Shown piece by piece: positions 8,697 through 20,171 of a stretch of 64,000 bases of DNA. The first letter of the stretch is position 1, and every line of letters begins with the position of its first letter. The DNA comes from an uncultured Alphaproteobacteria bacterium (GTDB lineage: Bacteria; Pseudomonadota; Alphaproteobacteria; Rhodobacterales; Rhodobacteraceae): NCBI GenBank assembly GCA_902611605.1, contig CACMAH010000006.1, forward strand, positions 1 through 64,000. Direction: 5' to 3'. The notes beneath the pieces are model-generated. The model had not been told where the DNA came from and did not search any database. It saw only the letters and a program-made list of their open reading frames with translations. The position numbers and the translations under genes are program-made.

Positions 8697-10445
8697 ATGA
8701 ATAATATTATGTCGGGAGCTCAAATTGTAGTAGAAGCATTACTTGAACAAAAAGTTGATACAGTTTTCGGATATCCAGGCGGTGCCGTTCTTCCTATATA
8801 TGATGAAATTTTTAAACAAAGTAAAATAAAGCATGTTCTTGTAAGACATGAGCAAGGAGCAATTCATGCAGCAGAAGGATATTCTCGATCAACAGGAAAA
8901 CCTGGCGTTGCCCTTGTTACATCAGGACCAGGAGCAACTAATTCAGTTACTGGCTTAACAGATGCACTTATGGATAGTATCCCAATAATTGTATTAACAG
9001 GACAAGTGCCTACATTCATGATAGGTAATGATGCTTTCCAAGAAGCTGACACAGTTGGAATTACAAGGCCTTGCACTAAGCATAATTGGCTTGTAAAGGA
9101 CACAAATATTCTTGGTAAAACAATACACGAAGCTTTCTATGTTTCAACAAACGGTCGTCCTGGTCCAGTTTTAGTTGATATCCCAAAAGATGTACAATTT
9201 GCTACTGGATCTTACCTGAAGAAAACAGATTTTACACCAAAAAGATATAAACCGAAAATAAAACCAAATAGTGATTTAATTTTAAAAGCAGTAAAAGCTT
9301 TTGAAAATGCAAAAAATCCCATAATTTACTCAGGTGGCGGAGTTATTAATTCTGGAGATAATGCTTCAAAACTTCTCAGAGAACTAGTTCATGAGAGTGA
9401 CTTTCCAATAACTTCTACTTTAATGGGACTGGGTTGCTATCCTGCATCTAAAAAAAATTGGATGGGTATGTTAGGAATGCATGGAACTTACGAAGCAAAT
9501 ATGGCTATGCATGATTGTGATTTTATGTTTTGTATAGGAGCTAGATTCGATGACCGCATTACTGGCAAAACTGATGAATTTAGTCCAAATTCCACTAAAA
9601 TTCATATAGATATTGATCCTTCATCTATAAATAAAAATATTTTAGTTGATATTGGAATTGTTGGGGATATTAAAACCACTCTTCAGGCATTCTTAAAATT
9701 ATGGAGAAAAAGAGGATCTAAGTCTTCCATGAGTAAATCGTGGTGGAAAACAATTCAAGATTGGAGAGCAGTAAATTGCTTAAAATATAATAAATCAAAG
9801 TCATCTATTAAACCACAATACGCTCTTCAAAGACTTGAAGAATTAACTAAAAATACTGACAGATATGTTACTACTGAAGTGGGGCAACATCAAATGTGGG
9901 CTGCTCAGTTTATGGGGTTTGAAGAGCCAAAACGGTGGATGACTTCAGGTGGTCTAGGGACTATGGGATATGGTTTCCCTGCTTCCATTGGAGTACAACT
10001 TGCACATCCAAAATCTCTTGTTATTAATGTTGCTGGTGAAGCTAGCTGGCTAATGAATATGCAAGAGTTAGGGACAGCAGTACAATATAACCTCCCTGTT
10101 AAACAGTTTATTCTAAATAATGAAAGACTAGGTATGGTTAGACAATGGCAAGAATTATTACACGGTGGAAGATATTCACACAGTTGGTCTGACGCACTAC
10201 CAGACTTCGTTAAACTTGCAGAAGCATATGGGATAAAAGGAATTTGTTGCAGTGATCCCAACAAGCTTGATGACGCAATTTTAGAAATGATAAATTATGA
10301 TGGACCAGTAATTTTTGATTGTTTAGTTGAAAAACATGAAAATTGCTTTCCTATGATACCATCTGGAAAAGCTCATAACGAAATGATCTTAAGTGCTGAA
10401 GAGCCGGAACAAGAAATTGGCAAATCAGGTGCAGTGTTAGTTTAG
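8697..10445 (+). CDS. ilvB: Acetolactate synthase large subunit
   Basis: MSGAQIVVEALLEQKVDTVFGYPGGAVLPIYDEI...GPGATNSVTGLTDALMDSIPI. Confidence 0.97.
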   Translation: MNNIMSGAQIVVEALLEQKVDTVFGYPGGAVLPIYDEIFKQSKIKHVLVRHEQGAIHAAEGYSRSTGKPGVALVTSGPGATNSVTGLTDALMDSIPIIVLTGQVPTFMIGNDAFQEADTVGITRPCTKHNWLVKDTNILGKTIHEAFYVSTNGRPGPVLVDIPKDVQFATGSYLKKTDFTPKRYKPKIKPNSDLILKAVKAFENAKNPIIYSGGGVINSGDNASKLLRELVHESDFPITSTLMGLGCYPASKKNWMGMLGMHGTYEANMAMHDCDFMFCIGARFDDRITGKTDEFSPNSTKIHIDIDPSSINKNILVDIGIVGDIKTTLQAFLKLWRKRGSKSSMSKSWWKTIQDWRAVNCLKYNKSKSSIKPQYALQRLEELTKNTDRYVTTEVGQHQMWAAQFMGFEEPKRWMTSGGLGTMGYGFPASIGVQLAHPKSLVINVAGEASWLMNMQELGTAVQYNLPVKQFILNNERLGMVRQWQELLHGGRYSHSWSDALPDFVKLAEAYGIKGICCSDPNKLDDAILEMINYDGPVIFDCLVEKHENCFPMIPSGKAHNEMILSAEEPEQEIGKSGAVLV

Positions 10446-10462
10446 AAAAGAAAGAAAAAACT

Positions 10463-11020
10463 GTGCAAAAATTATTTTTAAAAAAGGGTGTTTCAAAAAA
10501 AAGTGCTTATAACTTAAGAAACCCAAAAGACGATAAATTTGAAAGACACACTCTTGCAATTTTAGTAGATAATGAGGCTGGTGTTTTGGCAAGAGTTATC
10601 GGCTTATTTTCTGGAAGAGGCTATAATATTGATAGCTTGACGGTTGCTGAGGTTGACCATACTGGTAATTTATCAAGAATTACTATCGTCACTTCTGGTA
10701 CTCCATCTGTTATAGAACAGATAAAAGCTCAATTAGAAAGGATGATACCTGTACATGATGTGCATGACCTAACAACAGAAGGTGCTTCAGTGGAGAGAGA
10801 ACTTGCACTGTTTAAAGTTTTTGCTAAAGGTGAAAAAAGAGTTGAATCTCTGAGATTAGCAGATGTATTTAGAGCTAAAGTAGTTGATAGTACATTAGTT
10901 AGCTTCACATTTGAACTTACGGGAACACCAGAAAAAATTGATGCATTTGCTGACCTTATGGTTCCTCTAGGTCTTGAAGAGATTGCTAGAACTGGTGTTG
11001 CAGCACTTTCTAGAGGATGA
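10463..11020 (+). CDS. ilvH: Acetolactate synthase small subunit
   Basis: HTLAILVDNEAGVLARVIGLFSGRGYNIDSLTVAEVD ACT-domain signature; follows ilvB. Confidence 0.96.
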   Translation: MQKLFLKKGVSKKSAYNLRNPKDDKFERHTLAILVDNEAGVLARVIGLFSGRGYNIDSLTVAEVDHTGNLSRITIVTSGTPSVIEQIKAQLERMIPVHDVHDLTTEGASVERELALFKVFAKGEKRVESLRLADVFRAKVVDSTLVSFTFELTGTPEKIDAFADLMVPLGLEEIARTGVAALSRG

Positions 11021-11051
11021 AAAACTTTGAAATGTTGTTCTAAAAGTTTTT
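11020..11051. terminator. Possible bidirectional terminator between convergent ilvH and nrdJ
   Basis: AAAAACTTT...AAAGTTTTT inverted repeat between convergent gene ends. Confidence 0.4.
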
Positions 11052-11068
11052 AAAATTGACCAATTTTA

Positions 11069-14000
11069 CTAACTACATCCAGTTGTGCTTCCACAATTGT
11101 TACATTTCAAGCATGTACCATTTCTCACCAAAGTGAAACTTCCACACTCGTTACAGGGATCACCTTCAAAACCTTTTAATTTTGCAATTTGTCTTTCATC
11201 AATTTTCATCCCTGCTTTTTGATTTTTGCTTTCCAACTCTTCTTCAGCATTTAAATCAACAGTTTCATCATAAAGTAGACTACTTTCATTTGCCACACCA
11301 GTTGAAATTATGGATTTAGTTTCTTCAACTAGTTTCTTTGGTAATCTTTTTCGAAGATATCCAGTTGATGTAAATTGCTTGATTAATTCAATGTTTTCTT
11401 CAGGAGCAGAAGATTTCGTATGATTATTTTCAGTATTCACATTATTGGTGCTTTTTGCTGATGAGCCAAAATCATCAAAAACCTCACCAATTGGTTTTAC
11501 GTGTGCTAAATCAGTTCTATCTAAATAGGATATTGCTAGTTCGCGGAATATATAATCAATTATTGATGTAGCACTTTTAATACTGTCATTGCCTTGAACC
11601 ATGCCGGCGGGTTCAAATCTAGTGAATGTAAAGGCTTCAACATATTCTTCAAGAGGTACCCCATATTGCAAACCTACGGAAACTGCAATTGCAAAATTAT
11701 TCATCATTGCTCTAAACGCAGCTCCTTCTTTATGCATATCAATAAATATTTCACCTAATTTACCGTCTGTATATTCACCAGTTCGCAAATAAACCTTATG
11801 ACCACCCACGATAGCTTTTTGAGTATAGCCCTTTCTTCTTTCTGGTAGCTTGTTTCTTTCTTTTAGTGCCTCTTTGTAAACTATTTTCTCAATTATTTTT
11901 TCTGCAACTACTTCACTTTTTGTGAGATGATCTTCAGTATCAGAATTGTCTTCATCAATCAGACTTGATGAAAGAGGTTGAGAAAGCTTTGATCCATCTC
12001 TATACAAAGCATTAGCTTTTACTCCTAATGACCAACTTAACTCATATGCTTTTTTGCAATCCTCTATAGTTGCAGAAGCTGGCATGTTGATAGTCTTGGA
12101 AATTGCTCCAGATATAAAACTTTGGGCAGCAGCCATCATATATATGTGACTTTCAACTGATAGAAATCTTTTACCTGTTTTACCGCAAGGATTTGCACAA
12201 TCAAAGACTGCATAGTGGTTTTCAGACAGCAATGGAGCGCCCTCAATTGTCATAGTTCCACAAGCGTAAGTATTTGCTTCCTCAATTTCATTAGGACTAA
12301 ACCCAAGATGTTGCAATAGACTAAAGGTAGGATCATTAAGTTTTGTTTCAGGTATACCAAGAGTTTCTTTACAAAAGGTTTCACCAAGCGTCCATTGATT
12401 AAAAACATATCTTATATCGAAACTAGTAGGCAACGCATTTTCGATTTTGCTAATTTCTTCCTTACCAAAACCATGACCAATAAGCGAGCTATGGTTAATA
12501 TGTGGGGCATTTCCTAATGTTCCATGCCCAACCGCATATCCAATAATTTCCTGTCTTTCATTATCATTGTAACCCAGTCTCTCCAATGCAGTAGGAACTG
12601 ACTGATTAATAATTTTAAAATAACCACCACCGGCCAATTTCTTAAATTTAACAAGTGCAAAATCAGGTTCTATGCCTGTTGTATCACAATCCATTATCAA
12701 ACCTATTGTCCCAGTTGGTGCAATAACTGTTACTTGTGCGTTTCTAAAGCCAAACTGTTCCCCAATTTTAAGAGCTTCATCCCAAATTTCTCTTGATAAT
12801 ACTGGTAAAGTTCCATCTGGACAGTTTTTAAAATCTAATGAGATGGGTTCAATTGGAAGACTTTCATATTCTTTTTCTTTACCTATGGCTGCATTTCGAT
12901 GGTTTCTGATTACACGCAACATCTCGTTTTTATTGTTTTTATAACCTGGGAAAGCCCCTTGTTCTCTAGCCATTTCAGCAGAAGTTTTGTAGGACATACC
13001 AGTCATAATTGATGTAATAGCTCCACAAAGGGCTCTTGCCTCAACACTATCATAGCTTAGGCCCATATTCATAAAAAGGCCTCCGATATTAGCATAACCT
13101 AACCCTAAGGTTCTATAATCGTATGATCTCTGAGCTATTTCTTTAGATGGAAATTGTGCCATCATTACTGAAATTTCTAAGGTTATTGTCCATAGTTTTG
13201 TAGCATAACAAAATGAAGATGAATTAAATTCACCATCCTCTAGAAACTTAAGTAAATTAATTGATGCTAAGTTACATGCAGTGTCATCTAAAAACATGTA
13301 CTCTGAACAAGGGTTTGATGCTCTAATTTCTCCATTATTTGGACATGTATGCCAGGAATTAATTGTATCATGAAATTGTATACCTGGATCTGCACAAGCC
13401 CATGCAGCATGACCAATATTTTCCCATAAGTCACTAGCCTTAATAGTTTTTGAAATTTTGCCATTTGTTCTATTGATTAAATTCCAGTCTTGATTACCTT
13501 CAACAGCACTTAGAAAATCATTAGTGACTCTTACTGAATTATTTGAGTTCTGGCCTGAAACGGTTAAATAAGCCTCTGAATCCCAATCCACATCATAAGT
13601 TGGGAACTCGATAGAATTATACCCTTGTTTTGAATATTGCAAAATTCTTTGGATGTAGCTTTCAGGTATCATAGATTTTTTAGCTTCAGCTATACTAATA
13701 TGAAGATTTTTATTTTTCTTTGGATCATATGCATTTTCTTCCAATCCATCCCAATTATTGATTGCATTGAAAATTTTATTCAATTTCTCTTCATGCAACT
13801 TCGAACCTGCAACTAAAGCTGCAACCTTCTGTTCTTCAACAACTTTCCAATTTATAAATTCTTCAATATCGGGGTGATCCATGTCACAAATAACCATTTT
13901 AGCAGCACGCCTTGTTGTTCCGCCCGATTTAATGGCACCAGCCGCTCTATCTCCAATTTTTAGAAATGACATCATTCCAGAAGAATACCCACCACCTGCC

Positions 14001-14734
14001 AAAGATTCATTAAAGCCTCTTAAATTTGAAAAATTTGTTCCCGTTCCAGACCCATATTTAAAAAGTCTAGCTTCTCTAGTCCAAAGATCCATAATTCCAT
14101 TTTCATTTACTAAATCATCCTTAACTGATTGAATAAAACAGGCGTGCGGTTGAGGATGTTCGTAAGCTGATTTGGATTTAACAAGTTTTTGATCCTGATA
14201 ATCTACATAATAATGCCCTTGGCTTGGCCCATCTATCCCATAAGCCCAATGCAAACCTGTATTAAACCACTGGGGTGAATTTGGAGCACCTTGCTGATTT
14301 GCTAAAATATATCTCATTTCATCGTAATACGCTTTAACATCTTTTTCAGAATCAAAATAACCACCTTTAAATCCCCAATAAGCCCAAGCACCAGCAATTC
14401 TATCAAAAACCTCCTTACATGACTTTTCACCTGAAAATCTTTCTTCTAATGGTAAAGTTGATAATTTCTTTTCATCTGGAATTGATCTCCAAAGAAATTT
14501 AGGAACATCTTCTTCAGGAACCCTTTTTAAATATTTTGCAATACCAGCTTTTCTAAAATATTTTTGTGCAAGTACATCTGCTGCAACTTGACTCCAACTT
14601 TCAGGAACTTCAACATTTGATTGAGAGAAAACGATAGTTCCATCAGGATTCCTAATTTCTGATGATGTTATTTTAAATTTTATTATAGAGTACGGGTCAT
14701 TGTTATTTTTTGTGTTAAATCTATCGACTTTCAT
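11069..14734 (-). CDS. nrdJ: Adenosylcobalamin-dependent (class II) ribonucleoside-diphosphate reductase
   Basis: 1221 aa; [26 protein letters not shown]-terminal CNECGS...[14 protein letters not shown]. Confidence 0.97.
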   Translation of the reverse strand: MKVDRFNTKNNNDPYSIIKFKITSSEIRNPDGTIVFSQSNVEVPESWSQVAADVLAQKYFRKAGIAKYLKRVPEEDVPKFLWRSIPDEKKLSTLPLEERFSGEKSCKEVFDRIAGAWAYWGFKGGYFDSEKDVKAYYDEMRYILANQQGAPNSPQWFNTGLHWAYGIDGPSQGHYYVDYQDQKLVKSKSAYEHPQPHACFIQSVKDDLVNENGIMDLWTREARLFKYGSGTGTNFSNLRGFNESLAGGGYSSGMMSFLKIGDRAAGAIKSGGTTRRAAKMVICDMDHPDIEEFINWKVVEEQKVAALVAGSKLHEEKLNKIFNAINNWDGLEENAYDPKKNKNLHISIAEAKKSMIPESYIQRILQYSKQGYNSIEFPTYDVDWDSEAYLTVSGQNSNNSVRVTNDFLSAVEGNQDWNLINRTNGKISKTIKASDLWENIGHAAWACADPGIQFHDTINSWHTCPNNGEIRASNPCSEYMFLDDTACNLASINLLKFLEDGEFNSSSFCYATKLWTITLEISVMMAQFPSKEIAQRSYDYRTLGLGYANIGGLFMNMGLSYDSVEARALCGAITSIMTGMSYKTSAEMAREQGAFPGYKNNKNEMLRVIRNHRNAAIGKEKEYESLPIEPISLDFKNCPDGTLPVLSREIWDEALKIGEQFGFRNAQVTVIAPTGTIGLIMDCDTTGIEPDFALVKFKKLAGGGYFKIINQSVPTALERLGYNDNERQEIIGYAVGHGTLGNAPHINHSSLIGHGFGKEEISKIENALPTSFDIRYVFNQWTLGETFCKETLGIPETKLNDPTFSLLQHLGFSPNEIEEANTYACGTMTIEGAPLLSENHYAVFDCANPCGKTGKRFLSVESHIYMMAAAQSFISGAISKTINMPASATIEDCKKAYELSWSLGVKANALYRDGSKLSQPLSSSLIDEDNSDTEDHLTKSEVVAEKIIEKIVYKEALKERNKLPERRKGYTQKAIVGGHKVYLRTGEYTDGKLGEIFIDMHKEGAAFRAMMNNFAIAVSVGLQYGVPLEEYVEAFTFTRFEPAGMVQGNDSIKSATSIIDYIFRELAISYLDRTDLAHVKPIGEVFDDFGSSAKSTNNVNTENNHTKSSAPEENIELIKQFTSTGYLRKRLPKKLVEETKSIISTGVANESSLLYDETVDLNAEEELESKNQKAGMKIDERQIAKLKGFEGDPCNECGSFTLVRNGTCLKCNNCGSTTGCS

Positions 14735-14889
14735 TATGATTCCTTATTATAACTTTATTTTTTTTGTGCTCGATTAAATTCATAATTCTATATTTTACAA
14801 ATAGTTCTTCAAACCAAAAACACTCTGGTAAAATACCATATTTAGTAATTTTAAATTTGATAGGATACTAATTGATGATTTTTCGAGCC

Positions 14890-14953
14890 AAAGGTCAATA
14901 AAAATTTTTATATTTTTTTTTAATTTTTTAATTGACCTTTTTTATTTTTTTTG
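14890..14953 (+). terminator. Long A/T hairpin plus T-run (terminator-like on + strand)
   Basis: AAAGGTCAAT (14890-14899) pairs with ATTGACCTTT (14931-14940), followed by TTTATTTTTTTT. Confidence 0.5.
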
Positions 14954-15212
14954 AGAACAAAAAAAAATTGATTCATAAACGTTCATTTTTAATCAAAAAA
15001 TAGAGCTTATCAAGAAACAATAAAAGAAAAGTTTATTTAATATTAGATTGTTATACAATTTTCCTTAAATACAAAAAAAAATAAATCAAAAAAATTAAGT
15101 TAAATGAACAAAAAAAAAATTATATAAAAAAAATAAAATTGAACAAAAATATTACACTAATTTAATTAAAATTTAACTATGAGACATATCTAATAGACTC
15201 GAAAAAGTAACA

Positions 15213-17564
15213 TCATGTGAAAATTTTTAAAATCGCAATCAATGAAATAGAAAGAATCACTACAGATATCATTTTGGATAGTTTATTTTTTTTTGGTTGG
15301 TTTATTTTTTGATTTTCATATTGCTTTTTTACTTTTGACAAAAGTTTGTCATTTTGAGCAATATTGACATTCAAGGAATGGTTTTGAAAGATTTCAATAA
15401 GTTCTTTTTCGCTCAGTATTCTATTGCCTAAACATTTAATTAAATCGTTAATCTCACGTATTTGATTACTAATTTTCAATTCTAACTTATTGTTTTCATT
15501 GTTTAATTGATTTTGAATATTTTTTTTAAGTGTTGGCAAGGTGACCATCATTTTTTCTATTTGATTTATTTTTTCTAAATTCTTCTTATCAGTATTTCTG
15601 AATATTGAAAATTCTCCCCATATCTGACTTTTTAAGGTCTTATATTTGTCTTTAAACATTCCTAAAATATTTTTTTGTGCTTCAACAAATTTAGTTTCTA
15701 ATATTTTTTGATTATCAGTATTCTCTTTTTTATAATTGATGATGAGATCATTCATATTAGATAATTTTATACTTAGTTCTGAAAAATTAGATTCTGTTCT
15801 AGATTTTATTTCTGATAAAATTTGATTTAATTTTTCAATATTTTGTTTATTGGATTCATCATTTTGCATTATTTTAACGTCAAAGATATTAGCGTAGTCT
15901 TTTATTTTTAAGTCATAAGCTTTTTTAATTTCAATAAAAGAATTGTTGAAGTTCTTATTTGTTTCGTCTAATCCTTTTTTAAAACTTTCTTTCAAGTCAT
16001 TATTTTTTCTTAAAACTTCTGTTAATAGATTTTTCTTTCCATCTTCTATTTCTTTTTTAAGGCCGCTAATTGATATATTTGTATTTTGAAGGAAATCATT
16101 TGATTTGATATTTGATTTATTTATCTCCTCATTGAGTTCATCATATAATGACAAACTATATGTTTTTAATTCTTTATTAAAAACATCAAGCTTTTCTGCA
16201 ATATTTTTATCCACTAGCTGAATTTTGTCTAATGACTGCTTTTTATTTTCATCAATTATTTTTTCCAAACCAGATTTAATCGTATCAATTGCTTTTTCAT
16301 TAGTATCAAGATTTTTATTAAGTTCATTTTCTAAATAATCTATTTGTTTAGTTGAATTATTTTCTAAAAAATTGACCCGTTTATCTAAATCAGATTTTAA
16401 TTCTTGATTATCTTTATGAATTTGAGAAGCTATGGAGGAAACTGTTTCATGCAAATTTTCAATTTTTACGTCAAATTTGCCAATAATACTTTTATTATCA
16501 GTATTGAAATTATCTATTGCACTTTCTAATTCTTGGTTAACAACGTTTAATTTCTTGTTAAATTCAGTATTTAAATCATCTATTTGAAATGAAATTTCTG
16601 ATACTAAAGCATCACTTTTTAATCCAGCAGAGTCTCTAAAATCATCAAAATCTCTTTTTAAAGAATTATGAGAACCGGTAACTAAACTGAATTGATTTAT
16701 ACTTTCAGATTTTTCAGTTTCAAAATCATTACTCAAAGTATTTATTTTTTCATCTGTCTTACGATCAAGTTCTTCTAAATTTTCAGTAATTTTAGTAAAA
16801 TCATTTTTAAACATTTCATTGATTAAAGTGACTTTATCAGTTTCTACTTTAATCTTAGAGCTAAATTCATCTACTAAATGATTTATGTCAGAGTAAATTT
16901 TTTCTTCTAATTTTTTTGTAGTTTCTGAAAATTTATTGTCGTATAAATTTAGTCTATCAGAAAAAAGATTTATATTCTCTTTTGTAGTATTAAGTAACTC
17001 TAAAGATTTTTTGTTTATCAAATTATTTAATTCTTTATCACTTTGGTCAGTTTGCTTACGGATTTCTATAATTTTTTCGTTTAACTTTTCTGTAATATGC
17101 GTAATGCTGACTTCTAATTGTTCAGCAATACGATTTCTGAAATCATCAAAATTATCTGTATTTACAATCTTACTTTTAAGATCCTCTATTTTTTCATTAA
17201 ACAAATCAATTATTAGCTTTGAATTATTTGTAATTCTATTATCAATTTCACTTTGAACAGTGGATTGAGAGAACATATTACTGTTCAAATTCTTAGTATC
17301 ATTTTGATCTTGAAATTTTTTTGACTTTTTTTGACTTAAAGAGACAAGTGCCTTTTCTACATTTTCCTTAATGAAGTTATTTTTTTTTATTTTATTTTGT
17401 TCGTCATTTTCAGAACCTGTTGTATCATTCCATCCCGTGGTGATTTTGGTACTTTCGGGAATATTTTCTTTAAAATTGTCTTCAACCACAGGATCTATTG
17501 GTCCAGAAACAACTTTCAGTCTTAGTTTCCTAATTCTTTCTTTTGTATCTTCAGCATTAAGCAT
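15213..17564 (-). CDS. Large coiled-coil protein with C-terminal transmembrane anchor
   Basis: 783 aa, K/E/N-rich heptad-like sequence; C-terminal MISVVILSISLIAILKIFT hydrophobic tail. Confidence 0.8.
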   Translation of the reverse strand: MLNAEDTKERIRKLRLKVVSGPIDPVVEDNFKENIPESTKITTGWNDTTGSENDEQNKIKKNNFIKENVEKALVSLSQKKSKKFQDQNDTKNLNSNMFSQSTVQSEIDNRITNNSKLIIDLFNEKIEDLKSKIVNTDNFDDFRNRIAEQLEVSITHITEKLNEKIIEIRKQTDQSDKELNNLINKKSLELLNTTKENINLFSDRLNLYDNKFSETTKKLEEKIYSDINHLVDEFSSKIKVETDKVTLINEMFKNDFTKITENLEELDRKTDEKINTLSNDFETEKSESINQFSLVTGSHNSLKRDFDDFRDSAGLKSDALVSEISFQIDDLNTEFNKKLNVVNQELESAIDNFNTDNKSIIGKFDVKIENLHETVSSIASQIHKDNQELKSDLDKRVNFLENNSTKQIDYLENELNKNLDTNEKAIDTIKSGLEKIIDENKKQSLDKIQLVDKNIAEKLDVFNKELKTYSLSLYDELNEEINKSNIKSNDFLQNTNISISGLKKEIEDGKKNLLTEVLRKNNDLKESFKKGLDETNKNFNNSFIEIKKAYDLKIKDYANIFDVKIMQNDESNKQNIEKLNQILSEIKSRTESNFSELSIKLSNMNDLIINYKKENTDNQKILETKFVEAQKNILGMFKDKYKTLKSQIWGEFSIFRNTDKKNLEKINQIEKMMVTLPTLKKNIQNQLNNENNKLELKISNQIREINDLIKCLGNRILSEKELIEIFQNHSLNVNIAQNDKLLSKVKKQYENQKINQPKKNKLSKMISVVILSISLIAILKIFT

Positions 17565-17660
17565 AATAATTTTCTCTTTTTACAATTGATGCAAAAAGCG
17601 TGCAAAATGCTAATTATTAAACAATAAAAAATTAAAGACCAATTATTAATATTGAAAAAT

Positions 17661-19079
17661 CTAACTTCCCATAATGGCTTTTATCTCGAGGAATTCATCT
17701 AAACCCCACTCTGCTTTTTCTCTACCATTGCCTGATTGCTTATATCCACCAAATGGAGCGGAAGGACCACTAGACCCATAATTTAAGCTTATTTGACCAG
17801 CTCTTAATTCTCTTGCGACTTCTAAACATTTTTTTTGATCTTCACCAGTTACATATGCAGCTAATCCATATACTGTATCGTTTGCTATAGAAACTGCATG
17901 CTCAATATCATCATAAGGAATAATAGATAAAACTGGTCCAAAAATTTCTTCTTTTGCTATAATCATATTATTAGAAACGTTACCAAAAATTGTTGGTTTT
18001 ACATAATAACCTTTTTCAAAACCATCAGGTTTACCTTTCCCACCTGAAACCAACTGTGCTCCCTCTTCTATTCCCTTTTCAATTAAATTTTGTACTTTAT
18101 TATATTGAGTAATACTTACTAATGGTCCTATATCAGTATTTATATCATCAGGTTTACCAACTTTAATATTTTCTACAGCATTTTTTGCAATATCTAATGC
18201 TTCGTCATGTCGAGATAGAGGTACTAGCATTCTAGTTGGAGCATTACATGATTGACCTGTATTACTCATAACATGAGTAACACCATTAGTGATAGATTTA
18301 GTAAAGGAATCATCATCAAGTATAATGTTTGCAGATTTACCTCCTAATTCTTGTGAAACTCTTTTTACAGTAGCTGCAGATGCTGTAGCTACTGCTACTC
18401 CACCTCTTGTAGATCCTGTAAATGACATCATATCAATATCTTTATGAGCGGACATAGCTTCACCAACAATATTGCCTAATCCGTTTATAAGATTAAACAT
18501 TCCTGCTGGAATTTTGGATTCATGCATTATTTCAGCAATTATCATTGCCGAAAGAGGTGCAATCTCACTAGGTTTCAAAATAACAGTACAACCAGCAGCA
18601 AAAGCGGGTGCAACTTTTGAAACAATTTGATTTATTGGCCAATTCCAAGGTGTTATTAAACCACAAACACCTATTGGTTCTTCACGAACTATATAATCAC
18701 CATGTTTATATTCAAACTCATGGTTTTCAAGCACCCGTATAGCAGTTTTTAAATGTCCTAAGCCTGTTGCTGCTTGGGCTCCTTCGGCAAGTTTAATGGG
18801 AGCTCCCATCTCAAGTCTTATAGCTTCTGAAAGATCATTAAAGCGCTTTTTATAATTTTCTCTTACTGTTTCAAGAATATCTAACCGATCTGCCTTGGAT
18901 AATTTAGAGGAAACACTAAAAGCTTTTCTTGCTGAATAAACTGCTGTATCAACATCTTCGATAGAACCAAGAGCAACGATTCCTACTTCTTCTTCAGTAG
19001 CAGGATTAATTATTCCTAATATTTCATTAGAAGACGGATCTGTAAATTCACCGTTTATGTAAAATTTTGTTAAATTCAC
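17661..19079 (-). CDS. Aldehyde dehydrogenase family protein
   Basis: EEPIGVCGLITPWNWPINQIVSKVAPAFAAGCTVILKPSE, FTGSTRGG, ELGGKSANIILDD, GQSCNAPTRMLVP. Confidence 0.95.
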   Translation of the reverse strand: MNLTKFYINGEFTDPSSNEILGIINPATEEEVGIVALGSIEDVDTAVYSARKAFSVSSKLSKADRLDILETVRENYKKRFNDLSEAIRLEMGAPIKLAEGAQAATGLGHLKTAIRVLENHEFEYKHGDYIVREEPIGVCGLITPWNWPINQIVSKVAPAFAAGCTVILKPSEIAPLSAMIIAEIMHESKIPAGMFNLINGLGNIVGEAMSAHKDIDMMSFTGSTRGGVAVATASAATVKRVSQELGGKSANIILDDDSFTKSITNGVTHVMSNTGQSCNAPTRMLVPLSRHDEALDIAKNAVENIKVGKPDDINTDIGPLVSITQYNKVQNLIEKGIEEGAQLVSGGKGKPDGFEKGYYVKPTIFGNVSNNMIIAKEEIFGPVLSIIPYDDIEHAVSIANDTVYGLAAYVTGEDQKKCLEVARELRAGQISLNYGSSGPSAPFGGYKQSGNGREKAEWGLDEFLEIKAIMGS

Positions 19080-19154
19080 TTAAATTCCTTCCATATTTAC
19101 ATTTTTAGTAAAATACGTGATCAATATAAAAATTCATGTTGTTAAAACTTATAA

Positions 19155-20171
19155 ATGTCATATTATCAATATTTTGTTTTTAATATGCTAGAGAACCCAC
19201 TTTTTATAGATAACCTTCAATATTCTAACTGGTCATTAGAAGTATTTGAACAAATGCGAGAGGCTAATCTAACTGCAGTTCATGTAACGATTTGCTACCA
19301 TGAAAATTTCAGACAAACAATCGAAAATATTATAAGTTGGAATAAATTTATTGAACTACATCCTGATCTTTTAATGTTGGCAAGAAATGCTGATGATGTA
19401 AGAAATGCTTATAAAAAAAATAAGACTGCAATAATTTTTGGTTTTCAAAATTGTTCGCCAATTGAAGAAAATATTGGGCTTATCGAAGTTTTTCATAAGT
19501 TAGGTGTAAGATTTATGCAGTTAAGCTATAATAACCAATCATTGCTTGCAACTGGATGTTATGAGGAAACAGATCCTGGAGTGACTAGATTCGGCAAACA
19601 AGCTATCAGAGAAATGAATAGGGTTGGATTAGTTATAGATCTGAGTCATACCTCAGAAAAGTCAAGCTTTGATGCTATTAAATATTCGGAAAGGCCAATT
19701 ATTATTTCACATGCAAATCCTAACTGGTGGCATGAATCAAAAAGAAATAAATCAGATGCCCTTATACGAGAGGTTACTTCAAATGGTGGAATGATTGGTT
19801 TTTCTACATATCCTCATCACCTCAAGAATGGAACTAATTGTACATTAGAGAGTTTTTCAACTATGATAGCTCATTCTGCAGAAAAATATGGCGTTAATAA
19901 CCTTGGAATCGGATCAGATTTATGTCAAAATCAACCTGATAGTGTCGTAGAATGGATGAGAAATGGAACATGGTCAAAAGAAATGGATTATGGTGAAGGT
20001 ACAAAAGATTCTGCTGGATTTCCTATTCAACCTGAATGGTTTAAAAAAACCAGTGATTTCCCTAATTTACTAGTTGGACTAAAAAAAGTTGGTTTCAACA
20101 AAGAAGAAACATCTAAAATAATGGGATTAAATTGGTTAAATTTTTACGAAGAGAATTTTCATGCTTTGTAA
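19155..20171 (+). CDS. Membrane dipeptidase, peptidase M19 family
   Basis: GVRFMQLSYNNQS, GLVIDLSHTSEKSSFDAIKYSERPIIISHANP, LGIGSDLCQ. Confidence 0.9.
   Translation: MSYYQYFVFNMLENPLFIDNLQYSNWSLEVFEQMREANLTAVHVTICYHENFRQTIENIISWNKFIELHPDLLMLARNADDVRNAYKKNKTAIIFGFQNCSPIEENIGLIEVFHKLGVRFMQLSYNNQSLLATGCYEETDPGVTRFGKQAIREMNRVGLVIDLSHTSEKSSFDAIKYSERPIIISHANPNWWHESKRNKSDALIREVTSNGGMIGFSTYPHHLKNGTNCTLESFSTMIAHSAEKYGVNNLGIGSDLCQNQPDSVVEWMRNGTWSKEMDYGEGTKDSAGFPIQPEWFKKTSDFPNLLVGLKKVGFNKEETSKIMGLNWLNFYEENFHAL

Noticed and set aside
9905-10264. 119-aa minus ORF inside ilvB
   Set aside because: Antisense to highly conserved acetolactate synthase sequence; no RBS or family signal
16936-17256. 106-aa + ORF with hydrophobic composition
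   Set aside because: Antisense of the coiled-coil gene (K/E codons read as F/S/L), not a real membrane protein
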